NCBI GenBank assembly: GCA_028095005.1
Contig: CM051459.1
Location: 197,633,902 to 197,697,901, forward strand
DNA length: 64,000 bases
From: Rhynchospora pubera
Taxonomy: Eukaryota; Streptophyta; Magnoliopsida; Poales; Cyperaceae
Direction of reading: 5' to 3'
Shown here: positions 19,498 through 30,385 of the stretch, piece after piece
Position numbering within the stretch: position 1 is the stretch's first letter
Layout of the letters: each line of letters starts with the position of its first letter
Program-made: the position numbers and the translations under genes
The notes under the pieces: model-generated
Database searches by the model: none
Told to the model about the DNA's origin: nothing
The model's input: only the letters and a program-made list of their open reading frames with translations

Positions 19498-19646
19498 GGC
19501 TCCGTTTGGATGCAAGAAGAAGAAGAGGAAGAAGGAAGAAGGGAAGACAAAAAATTATAAACAATTCAAACTCTTCACAAAGTTACACACTTCCCAATAC
19601 TTCTTCCCACTTCTTCCCTTCTTCCCACACCTATCCAAACGGAGCC
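19498..19646. mobile_element. Tourist-like MITE, family A
   Basis: Perfect termini GGCTCCGTTTGGAT / ATCCAAACGGAGCC, TAT on both sides as a 3-bp target duplication, and the family interior AAGTTACACACTTCCCAATA. Confidence 0.88.
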
Positions 19647-20004
19647 TATAAGACGCCTAGAAATTAACAAGTTTGCAATTATTTGTTGCATAAGGACAAT
19701 TTGAAGATGTTGACGTTAAGACATGGAAGAAAATTGTCTTAAAAAAGGTAAAATAAATAAAAGAGCGAATGAAAATTAAGAATAAATACTACTCCTAAAA
19801 GTAGATGTTGATAATAAATATATCAATCCGTGACATGCACATATCCTACAACATATAACTTAGTTTTCAATGAATGGACGATGTACTTAATAAAAAGTAG
19901 TTTAGAGCATTCATTATCACCTTAAAGATTTACCTTTAATCACCCTACAATTTCATCTGACATATACAAAATGATAAAGTTTGTTATATCGCAAGAGAGT
20001 GCTT

Positions 20005-20028
20005 CCCCCCCCCCCCCCCCCCCCCCCC
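20005..20028. repeat. C homopolymer
   Basis: 24 consecutive C. Its length makes the exact count in the assembly uncertain. Confidence 0.9.
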
Positions 20029-21093
20029 GCAAACATGCATGTCCATGATCATTTATTACGTGAAGTCTATTTCCATGTGATATGACTAATAAAGTAAAAG
20101 CAACTTCTTAATTAAAAAGAAAATGAAAGAAAAATAATTTGGAACCCAGAATTAACCATAATTAACTATCATCAGCAATATGCCTAAAAATTTAACTTGA
20201 GTGCTAACGAGAAAGGTCGAGTACAATACCTTTTGAAGAACTAATGAATTAGTAAGGCAGATGTTTCTAAGGAAACAGAGAGGCGAGATAAAAAAAAAAA
20301 ATCGAGAATTGGATTGCTAGCAGTGGCTTGGTGGAGTAGAGAGTTGGCAGAATGGGTGTTTATATAGAAGAAGCCGGTACTGCTCTAACTCTTTCTTCTT
20401 TTTCTTTTTTTTTTATTGAATACTGCTCTAACTCTACTATGCAAAAATAATGACCGAATCACATAACTACCACGTGGACAATTGAGTTTGTTCGTTTGTT
20501 TTCTATGGTAAAGATTTACGTCTGTCTAGTCAAACTTCTGTTCAACAGCCTGTAGGCTCGGCCGTTTAATGTTCAAATTCAAAATTGACAAGAAAAATAT
20601 TTATATTCATTATAAAAAGGTTTTAAAACCGGTAATATTTAACGCCGCAGTAGCGGTTCATTAGCGTTGCTAGTCATCCGCTATGGTTCCAAACTTGTTT
20701 CTAAATCAAAGGAGAATTGGGGGCTTAATTTCACAAAATATATAGAGAGAGAGAAAAAAAAACATATGGTGCATATTAATATACTGAAGTTCTGGTGCAT
20801 ATTAATCCAAACTTTTAAATTTGTTTCAAAATGACCGATTCAAACCGTCCAATATGATCTCTCTATTATAATCTCCTTATCGATCAAATTTTACATTTTT
20901 CTGAACCGTTCAAAAATAACAATTTTTAAAAATTCAAAAAAAAAATACTTAATTCTAAAATCTTCGTACAACAGTTACGATAGATGAGACAGTATTGGCT
21001 ATTACACAAACAAACCAATTTTCACCTAAATGCACCTGTGGCAAATAGTCAGATTTCATAATTTGTTTCCAAGGTCCTCGATTATTTTTTGAG

Positions 21094-21251
21094 AATAAGT
21101 ACTAATAATCATCGGGGTCTGACTATGCTTGGACTGTGCCTAGGCCTGTCAAATAAAATATGAACTATTATTAATAAGTACTAATAATCATCGCGGTCTG
21201 ACTATGCTTGGACTGTGCCTAGGCCTGTCAAATAAAATATGAACTATTATG
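21094..21251. repeat. 79-bp tandem duplication
   Basis: Two units, 21094-21172 and 21173-21251, begin AATAAGTACTAATAATCATC. I see only one clear difference (CGGGGT versus CGCGGT), so the duplication is recent. Confidence 0.92.
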
Positions 21252-21253
21252 TT

Positions 21254-21647
21254 GAGGATTGCTAAAATGTACGGATGTCCTTCGTGCAATAGATTCGTTT
21301 TTAAATTTCATACTTCAAACAACCGATTCAAACTGTTCATTATCTTCTTCGTATTGAATTCTCATTAGAAACAAAAATTTATATTTTTTTTGAATTTTTT
21401 TACTATTTTTCTCAGATTTTTTAAAATACTTAATCTAATAAATTCTGGACCCTTCAATAACAGTGATTTTCAAAAATCTGAGAAAAATAGTAAAAAAATT
21501 AAAAAAATGTAAAATTTGGTTTATAATAAGATTTCAATATGTAGAAGATAATGAACGGTTTGGATCGGTTATTTAAAGTATGAAATGCAAGAACGAATCC
21601 GTAGCACGAAAGTCATCCGTACTATGCATAGCATTTTAGCAATCCTC
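21254..21647. mobile_element. Fold-back Mutator-like MITE, family B2
   Basis: Long inverted arms start GAGGATTGCTAAAATG and end CATTTTAGCAATCCTC and pair through most of the 394 bp. Flanking 10-mers CTATTATGTT (21244-21253) and CTGTTATGTT (21648-21657) match at 9 of 10, a Mutator-type target duplication. Confidence 0.85.
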
Positions 21648-21946
21648 CTGTTATGTTTGTTCATAAGTATCAATATTATTAATTTGTGCTAAATATAATT
21701 TTATGAAAAAAACAGTTTATTAAAACGAGAATAAGAGAGAGTATGCTACATATTAATACCACCGAGCAAACGTACTGCGACTATTGATGGGTGAATCCAA
21801 ATTCCAAAATGAGCCGTAAAGGTAAAATTCTTGAATGTAATGAGTCAAAAAGATTAATTTTGTCTCCGGCGCGCGGAATGACAGAGTGCTGATGATGAGA
21901 ATAGTACTAAGATTCAAAAAAAAAATTAGGACTGCTAGAAAATACT

Positions 21947-22110
21947 GGCCGTTTGGATGTTGTAGGAATTTGTGGAATTTGCAATTCTAAACATAAATTT
22001 ATTGGGAAGTGTGTAACTTTGTGAAGAGTTTGGATTGTTTATAATAAATTTGGCATATGAAATTCCGAGAATTTACAATTCCCTCTTATTCCAACCCCAT
22101 CCAAACGCCC
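21947..22110. mobile_element. Tourist-like MITE, family A
   Basis: Ends GGCCGTTTGGATG and CATCCAAACGCCC, with the family interior AACTTTGTGAAGAGTTTGGA. The target duplication is not clear. Confidence 0.75.
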
Positions 22111-22874
22111 AAATATATGCATTAATTAGACATCACCTTATCGAAAACAAATTTGCACCAAAAAGCATCTGTTAGTTATTTTTTTCTTTGCATAACAAGG
22201 TTGGATTGAGAATCATGACCGAAATATTTCGTGAAAATGAAGAAAAGAGGAGGTAAATAAAGTCGTAGCATTTAATTAGAGTTTTGGTTAACTTTGGTGA
22301 AAGATGGTCCGAGCACGTACGTAAACAAAAGCATTCATTCAGCACTAATTATTTTTATTTTCAATGCCTTAAATACAAGCATTATTCAGCACTTGCGAAT
22401 GCATGCAAAATTGGAAGTTGATTTAGACACCTCCTAACTAAGTCCGAACACTCTTAAGCAAAGGATTAAATAGCGGTTCGCGGATTCACAGCGGACATGC
22501 TTTTGGATAGTGGATAGCGGATATTAAACGACTGCTATCGGATCGGAATATAAAATATCATCAACATAACTTATGCATAGGTATTAAAACATAAAATGTC
22601 ATGAGGGTAGATAATTTATTATCAGATGCATACTTTAATTAACTATAATAATTAAAATTTTGAATATTAAAATATTTGTTAATATGGGTCAAAAGCATCA
22701 ATTGATGTGAGATTGCCAAAGATTGCATCCATTTCTCTGGTCAAATCACTTGGAGACAAGTTCTTAAACAAAAAAAGATTAATGAATTAGTAATCCCATC
22801 TCTTCTTTTCCCAGGCTGAATCTGATTATGACCAAAACTTTCGGTACATACAATATGTACTTTATATTACACTT

Positions 22875-23050
22875 GGGGCAGTTTAGATTGAACTTGGAAT
22901 TTGAAAAATTTGAAGAATTTTCTATTCCAAGTCATAAATTTATTATAAACAATTCAAATTCTTTATAAAGTTATACATTTTTCAATAAATTTATACATAG
23001 GAATAGAAAATTCTTTAAATTCTTCACATTTCTAAGCGATCCAACGCCCC
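22875..23050. mobile_element. Tourist-like MITE, family A, diverged
   Basis: Ends GGGGCAGTTTAGATTG and CGATCCAACGCCCC, with interior words ATAAACAATTCAAATTC and AAGTTATACATTTTTC. Older than the other copies judging from mismatches between the ends. Confidence 0.65.
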
Positions 23051-24996
23051 TGTTTCATTGGCATGAGCGGGGTTGTTAGATTGTCAAAGTCAATAGAATA
23101 TGGGCTTATGGGCTTTCTTATTAGGCGTGCTGAAGCTGCATAAACATCCAAAAAAAAAAAAAATCAAAATATACCTTTGTATAGTATAACTAGATTGCCG
23201 CTAACAAACAAATTTAGTTTAACACAATAGCGGATGGCTAATGGCATCGCCAATGAAGCGCTTTTGCGTCGCTAATTAACGCTATGAGTCTTAAGACAAA
23301 ATTACTACCATATGTCTAAACATAATTGCATTAGCTGACCATCCACCACCACCATTAAAGAAAAAACATAAACAACGGTCTTTCAATTATTTTGTAATCT
23401 GATAATTCTAAAGTTTTCTTTCAACGTATGAGATTTTTCTAAAATAAAAAGTTCGGTATATAAATTTTATAGAAAATTGAAGGTACAAAAGAAAACGAGA
23501 AAGTAATTATAGAGGAACCGGAGTGGGGTGTTCGGAACGAGAGAGGAAAGAAATTTGGCCTTTAATTCAGAGAGGACGAAGGAGTATTAAGATGAAAAAG
23601 GTTAATCTCGTCATGTTGAAAATATAGGGAGTGTTCGAACAAAATCGTGGGGCGTGCAAATCAATTCCCATGCAAACATATTAGAGATAATTTTGTCAAA
23701 GGTTTAAATGTGAAAATATTGATGTGATTTTTGTATATAAATCCGCATGAAAACAAATAAAAGTCTTTTATTTGCTTGTATAGGATTTTTTTTTAATTGT
23801 ACGACTGATTCCGAACTTCAAGAGTTATTTCTTTACAAATTAGATAGCTAATATATATATTTAAAACAAAAAATGCTGACATTAAAGGCTCAAAACAATT
23901 TTGGGGACACACCCAAATATGCTAATCACTCGGCAGCTTTAAACTTTGAACTTGGTCTTGACTTCTTGTTTTAGGGAGACAAGACGTGGATTTCCGATTA
24001 GAAAACCTGCCCACAAATTTAGAATTCTACAGCAGAGTTTGTTGCACTGTCATCGCTCAAAGTAAAATAATGGATAAGAGTTATAACTCATAAGACGCAT
24101 ATAATAATAATAACCTATATAATAATTCTGTGTCCCCGAAATGTCTCACCAGATAAGTAAGGAAAAGAATATAAATTATAATTTTTCCCAAAATTAAAAG
24201 TGTCGCCTCAACAAAAAAAAAAAATTGTTTATATTATGTAGGATGTACGATTGGTAATAGGTTTGAGTCATAAATCCCGAATTCCTGATGATACTCACCG
24301 TGTAAACAGGATTCGTCCATACATGCACTACACTAGTTTTAAACTCCTAAACTAATAAATCATTGTCACTTATATATATAAGCTATGTATTTTTTTTCAA
24401 GATACTTATTTTAAGCTATCTTATAGTTTGCAGTTGGTGGCACTCCACGGTTGAATAACTGGTTAAGTATGCATGGATGCAAGACTAATTTGGATTAGAC
24501 AAATAGATTTTTAGTTGAAACGGGTCATATGGTCGATGCTGCCTAATGCCTATGTGGCGCCGCCTCACTTTTATGTAGAAAGTAAATTAAACTACAAAGA
24601 AAACTAGATCTCTGAGTAGCGCCGGTTTTTTGGAAAAATTATTTTTTGTTTTTGGTTTGCTCAAACTTTTGGTTCAAACATTCGAAGACCAGATTGATCC
24701 GTGGCGGCTGTGCCGCAACAAATAGCTAGATGTAAGATGTGCACCTAAAATTTGACTTAATATTTTTTTGGCATATGGAATAACTTTGTTAGGGCATCCA
24801 TCATCCAAGCTACATATATAGTACCCAATTAACATCACGTCATCACACATCCGTTGCGCCCTCCTTCCATGAAAAAAAATTAAGTTAATTTTGTGAAAAA
24901 AAAAGAAGCGAATGAAACACCTAGCGTAATTGATTTACCAAATTGAACATCTAACATATATATGGAACTAAAAAATTACAAATCAAAATTATTATA

Positions 24997-25185
24997 GGCT
25001 CCGTTTGGATGCGTTGAGAATAAGATAGGAAGAAGAAAGAAAGGAAGAAATTTATTAGGAAGGGGTAAATTTATTGGGAAGTGTGTAACTTTTGTGAAGA
25101 GTTTGGATGGTTAGAAATAAATTTATTGGTAAAAAGTGATTATTCCTTATTCCTTATTCCGGGAAGAAGTCATCCAAACGGAGCC
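24997..25185. mobile_element. Tourist-like MITE, family A
   Basis: Ends GGCTCCGTTTGGATGC and CATCCAAACGGAGCC, with interior GTGTGTAACTTTTGTGAAGA. Another copy abuts it. Confidence 0.82.
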
Positions 25186-25186
25186 A

Positions 25187-25332
25187 AACTGTGTTTGGAT
25201 GAGGTGTGAGAATAAGAGAACAAATTTATTATAAACAATCCAAATTCTTCACAAAATTACACACTTTCCAATACTTTTTTTTCACTTCTTTTTTTATTCC
25301 TCTTATTCCCACACCATCGAAACGAAGTCTAA
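25187..25332. mobile_element. Tourist-like MITE, family A, adjoining copy
   Basis: Starts near TGTGTTTGGATGAGG and ends near CATCGAAACGAAGTC, with interior TATAAACAATCCAAATTCTT. Placed head to tail with the preceding copy; boundaries are approximate. Confidence 0.65.
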
Positions 25333-25835
25333 TTTTCTCACGGTACCTTGAAATATGTTGGTTGCTTTGAGACTGGTCATTTAGAATTTATCCGGGCGAA
25401 CTTTTCTTGATTCTTGCCTAACCGACAAAAGGATGTTACTTTTAATCTATTTCCAATACTGCATTGAAACTTGTATATTTGTTAAAAAAAAAAAATCATA
25501 CTCCGCCTTACCTCATCTTCTCCTGGCCTAATCCTATTGTGGAATAAGAAATTTCTGCAATTGCATTTAACACTTCTTCTTTTTTTTTTGGTTAAATTAA
25601 ATTATCTATGTTAGTTTATATCTTGAAGCTGTTTCTGAAACCTAACCAACACTGCATTAACATGTTTTATTCATCGGAAAAATGGGAAGTTACGTGTTTT
25701 TTTTTTAATCGTGGAATTAAATTGAAATAAATGGTTTTCTTTCCGAGTGGGAGGGAACAAAAAGTTCATTAATTAATTAATTTCATGCGCAACTAACTTC
25801 AATATCAATGATGATATTTAAACCAAGTTTCTAAA

Positions 25836-25967
25836 GCTCCGTTTGGATGAGGTGTGGGAAGAAATATTGGAAAGTGTACAACTTTGTGAAGAGTTTGGAT
25901 TGTTTAATAATAAATTTGGGTCATTCTTTCCTTATTCTCTTCTTTCCACTCCAATCCAATCACAACC
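25836..25967. mobile_element. Tourist-like MITE, family A
   Basis: Starts GCTCCGTTTGGATGAGG; the right end CCAATCCAATCACAACC is diverged. The interior has GTACAACTTTGTGAAGAGTT. Confidence 0.65.
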
Positions 25968-26931
25968 TAAGAAAATATAAATATTTCAATATTGTCATAG
26001 TTCTTCTATAACATGCTCATATTATAAATAGAAAATTATCATAAAGATAATTAATTGCGCATGAAATATTTCCTTCTAATTTGTCAGAGGGATCTGCAGT
26101 CTTTTAATGGACTGACTGTGGGGATGTGGTGAGAGATAGGAAAGGAGACGTCAGAAATGCGTTGCTTTTAAATTATTTAAATTAAAATGAAACATAATTG
26201 GATTCAAAAGAATTGAAGTGTAACTGCTGCAACGGAAAATTAGAAATGAAGACCGCGTTGAAAATTGAATTTTTGTTTTTTTCATAGAAATTTACTTAAT
26301 TAATGACCTGCATTAATTGCATCTTAATGAATAATTAGAGCGTAGATATTAATATATTTGAAAATGAAATATTTTTGATAAAGATATATTTGATAGAATA
26401 ACTAAATATATCAGTCAGGATTATAGGACGCAACATTTACTTATATCTTTTTTTATCAGTTCTTAAATCGAGCTTGGTTTTATTATAAAATTATGTCACC
26501 TCTATTTTTTTTTTTTTTTTTGGACCGTCTAATTGATTTAAAATCTGGACCATCTGATCGATTTGAATTAAAATGAAGAGAGTGGACATCTCCAGTCGCA
26601 CCCTTCACCTTCCCACTCCAAATCTGTTCGAACTTCGAACTTCCAAGCTTGTCTCCCCTGTTCTCTCCCTTTTCTAATTAAAAATCTATCACCCAAATAC
26701 AACGACCTACACCATGGATTTTGCAATTCGTGGTATCAATGGAAAGCTTGAAAAAGAGGATAATGCGACTATACCAAAATATTCTATTACAACACATACT
26801 GGAGACGACGATTCCAGCGATACCAGTACAGAATAACCAATGCTCTCTCTCTCCGTCAGATATTCAGCAATGCCTCGACCGACACTCCTTTGAATGTTAA
26901 ATTGAAGCCAAGTCTGAAGAGGGGGGATGGC

Positions 26932-26948
26932 GGGGGGGGGGGGGGGGG
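26932..26948. repeat. G homopolymer
   Basis: Seventeen consecutive G in an otherwise AT-rich stretch. The proline-rich frames over it are artefacts of this run. Confidence 0.9.
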
Positions 26949-28004
26949 CGTGCTTTGGGCACGAGGATTTTTTTCTGGGCACATTCTCCTATTTTCTATT
27001 TGACATGTGATGTATGCCCATGTTAAATAAAGCAAGAATCTACACAATTTCTTTCTCCAATTAGATAGAATAGATTTTTAGGTCAATTTTTTTATTTGCC
27101 ATTTTGAAGAGTTAGATCTCAACCGATTTTTTTTTTTTTTAAAGTACATCCGTACTCTCAAAATTTTTTTGGTACTATTATAGTTGTATTCAGTTCATTC
27201 TTAATCTTTTGAAGAGACTCAATACTTTCTCTTTTATATTATATTTTTCAACTTTTTTTTTTATTTCGATGGTTTAAATTTTTACGCCTGTCGGCCTTTG
27301 TTTCTGGGTCGTTCTTCCGTTCTCTGTGTTGGGCTCTGTTTTGGGCCGAACTGAAATTCTAAGTTTAGAATTAAATTTTCTGTTGGACTTTAATTTATAA
27401 TGTCGGATTGGGCCAGGTCCATATAAATTCAGGATTAATATTAATTAACTAAATTAATTAAAAGTGCTTAAATTAAAAATGAGACTAATAATAAATTAAG
27501 TTGTATATAATTAAATCGGACTAATATGTAAACTTAAAGATGGGAGATGATTATTACCGGTACAGTCATTCGAGTTCGTATGATCCCAAACACATTAAAA
27601 CACCAACACGTTAAAATAACAATCATATTATTTATATTATCATTATGACAAATTATTTGAAGACTATATTAATATGAGTTAATATTAACTGTATTCAATG
27701 TTACAGTTATATTTTTCAATATGATATTAATTATAACTACACTTGAAATTACTCTATATTAAAAAGATAAATAAGAATCCACTTTATTTACTAAAATCCA
27801 TTTAATTGAAATTAGTTAAAAATTAGTAAAAGGATTACATACTTGAGTAAAACACTATTAGAATTATTACTAAACTAAAGTACTTAATAATAAATATTAC
27901 ACGACTTTAACGAGTAGTATGGACTGTAGGAACTCGTCTAAACGTCTTCCTTCACAATCACTTTTTAAAGGAAATTCTGTCAAAATTTTATAAAAATATA
28001 ATAT

Positions 28005-29315
28005 TGTTGGTTAAACATTTTCTCTTGATTTGCCGATTTGCAAAACAACATCGAAACCCTTAAACTAACATCTCTTTTTAGTGCTTTATAGCTAGATTTT
28101 TTGAAGAATGGATTAAAGCAAGTGTGGCGCATAGTTTGGAGCTTCAAGAGATTGCTTTGGACTAGTTAGAATCCTTAGTTAAGGTTTAATTAAACTCTAA
28201 ACTAATCTCAATCAATTTGCTGGTAAAATGCTCAGCTGTTCTGTCCGCGTCATACAACGCTGGAAAGCGTTGTGCAACGCCAACGTTGTGTGACGCCCTA
28301 CAGCGTTACACAACGTTAGTCTGAGTCATGCACCTAAACTTCACTCAGACATCGCTCAGTTGTTCTGTCCGCGTGATACAACGCTGGAAAGCGTTGTGCA
28401 ACGGCCCTCGTTGTGTAACGACTATCAGCGTCGTATGACGTTCTGACAATATTGTTTGAGTTTGTCAGTTCTGCCTTGATTCTTTTCTTGACTTCGTTGT
28501 GCAACGCTACCAAGCGTTACACAACGCTCTGACAAGTTCCAACGAAACTGTCGAGCTTCTGCTTTGGATTTTTGCTGAAGTGTTGTGCAACGGTATACAA
28601 CGTTACACAACGCTCTGACAACTCACAACGTTATTGTCTGTGACCGTTTGATTTTTCAACGGCTATTTCTGCATTGTACAATGCCATATAGCGTTGTATA
28701 ACGGTAGAGTCTGTTTTGACTGGTTTTTGGAGCTGTTGGCGCCCTCTATATATATGGGGCCTCTTGGAATTGTTTAGCAACTTTTGAAACCTTTGAAATT
28801 CCTCCCTTTTGAGCTCCAACCAGTTAGACATTACTCTCTCTCGTGTTTGAGCATTAATTTAGCAAAATCATTGAGATTAGAGTGTGCAAACCAATCCACT
28901 AGTGTTAATTGCTAGATTTGTTGAGTGATTTGGTTAGAGCCTCAATCCCTTGAGTGTTTGAGCTTGTTTAATTGAGTTAGGCCAATCCACCTTGAGATTG
29001 ATTGTAACAAGGTGATTTGGTTCGAATTTGTAGTCCCTTTCGTTGTGGAATTGAACGGAGCGCGTCCATTTCGAGGTTGCGGAACTCCCGGAGACGTACG
29101 ACTAAGGCTAGCACTTCCTAGCGGGTCGGAACTCCGTAATATATCGCGTGTCACTTCTTTTCTTCTCTCTTTACTTTCCTTGCATTGTGAATTGCTTGTG
29201 TATTGTTGTTTTTGTTAGACCAAGTTTGAATTGAACCAAATATTGAACATACCGGTTTAGAACTTTGCTTTTGTGCCTATTCACCCCCCTCTAGGCCTTT
29301 AAATTAGGGACAACA
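28005..29315 (+). repeat. 5' LTR of the outer Copia element
   Basis: 1311 bp, TG...CA. The U3 part (28240-28700) is packed with short palindromes built on GCGTTGTGCAACGC and ACGTTACACAACG. A TATA box (CTCTATATATATGG) lies at about 28744-28757. Small frames inside are not genes. Confidence 0.95.
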
Positions 29316-29318
29316 AAG

Positions 29319-29330
29319 TGGTATCAGAGC
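29319..29330 (+). promoter_or_regulatory. Primer-binding site of the outer Copia
   Basis: TGGTATCAGAGC, complementary to initiator tRNA-Met, three bases after the 5' LTR. Confidence 0.92.
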
Positions 29331-29375
29331 AGGGGTTATCTTTTGACCATCTTGTTAGGTAGATAACCTCGATTC

Positions 29376-30077
29376 ATGGCTTCTAGGGTGATAGAAAAAC
29401 CGGACAAGTTTGGTTCCACTTGCAAGAACTTTCGTTATTGGAAGAGATGTATGGTTGTATACCTCAACTTGATTGATCTTTGGGAGGTTGTTGATAAGCC
29501 ATATACACCAATAGTTGATAGTGAAGGTAGAGAAACCCATGCCTCTAAGACCATTAGGACCAAGAATGATAATGCCGTGAATGTCTTGTTAAATTCGGTA
29601 CATGAGTCCATAGCGGCTATTTTTGGTAGCTCTACTAGTGCACATGAAATGTGGGTTTCTCTCTTGAACCGTTATGAGGGAAATTCTCTAATCAAAAGCT
29701 CTCGACAATTTGAGTTAGAGTCTAGATTGGATAATTTCCGCATACGGGAAGGTGAATGCATCGAGGAGATGTATACTCGGTTTATACAATTGCTCGATGA
29801 ATTCACCAACATAGGAGAGACCCAGTCTAATAGTCGTGTTATAGGAAGATTGCTTAGGGCTTTGATGGGAAGACCTCAATTCGACACTCTCATCTCGACT
29901 CTTGAGACACAACAAAGGTCCCACAACAATCTCACACCGGAGATCATCTATACTCATTACCGATGCGTGGAAAAGAAGCTCAAGCAACTTGGAGAGTTGA
30001 AGTATGAGCCCAAAACCGTGGCATTGGCGGCAAGTGACAACAAGGCATGCCCCTCCAAGAACCGCCACAATGACAAC
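29376..30077 (+). pseudogene. Outer Copia gag, 5' part
   Basis: ATG at 29376 begins a Copia-type Gag (MASRVIEKPDKFGSTCKNF), including the conserved Trp/Leu-rich domain around WVSLLNRYEG and the FQLESRLDNFRIREGE region. The frame is cut at 30077 by the inner Copia. The codon phase at the left target duplication (30073-30077) equals that at the right copy (35047-35051), so the cut was made in an open frame. Gag forms the virus-like particle. Confidence 0.88.
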
Positions 30078-30286
30078 TGTTGTGGTGATTTGCTTTGAGA
30101 TGGAATATTGAGATGAAGGGAGACAGTAGAGAGAGTCAGAGAGGGCACACAGAGAGGAAACGCAAGAGATGATCAAAATGAGTTCTCTAGAAAGTTCTCA
30201 ATGCTGTTTCAGTTTTTACATATTACATAGTATAAGCAAAAGACAAGCCCATTGGGCCAACAGTAATTTGGGTCACGATTATAACA
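30078..30286 (-). repeat. 3' LTR of the inner Copia
   Basis: 209 bp, identical by eye to 34838-35046. Short LTRs of this size are usual for Tnt1-like elements. Confidence 0.95.
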
Positions 30287-30385
30287 ATCTCCACCTTGAA
30301 CCAAATTACATCAAAATAAACTAAACATAAAGCAAAATACAAACTAACTAAACTAGTAACCAACTAGTGTCAAACTAAAAACAAA

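Larger units (their letters stand above)
18571..20366 (-). promoter_or_regulatory. Proposed PKS promoter, leader exon and 5' UTR intron
   Basis: The minus strand has TATATAAA at 20366-20359. A leader would start about 20330 and end at a donor AAAAG|GTATTG (exon end 20230). A candidate acceptor GCTAGCAG lies just before 18570, ten bases upstream of the ATG. This would make a 1.66 kb leader intron holding a SINE and a MITE. It is inferred from signals only; the real promoter could lie directly upstream of 18559. Confidence 0.35.
20370..28004. other. Gene-free stretch with MITEs and fold-backs
   Basis: No coding region is supported over 7.6 kb. The defined elements inside (21094, 21254, 21947, 22875, 24997, 25187, 25836) are listed separately. 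20820-20990 looks like half of a hairpin element of the 21254 type. The rest is AT-rich with short homopolymers, including a 17-G run at 26932-26948. 27290-27999 may be part of an older LTR continued at 49463. Confidence 0.55.

Noticed and set aside
28240..28700. CRISPR-like or satellite array from the regular GTTGTGCAACG words
   Set aside because: Spacing and orientation are irregular, the words vary, and the block is U3 of an LTR duplicated at 48380-48850.
28425..29218. Small frames in the LTRs (repeated at 48567-49360)
   Set aside because: They lie in LTR regulatory sequence and only recur because the LTR is duplicated.
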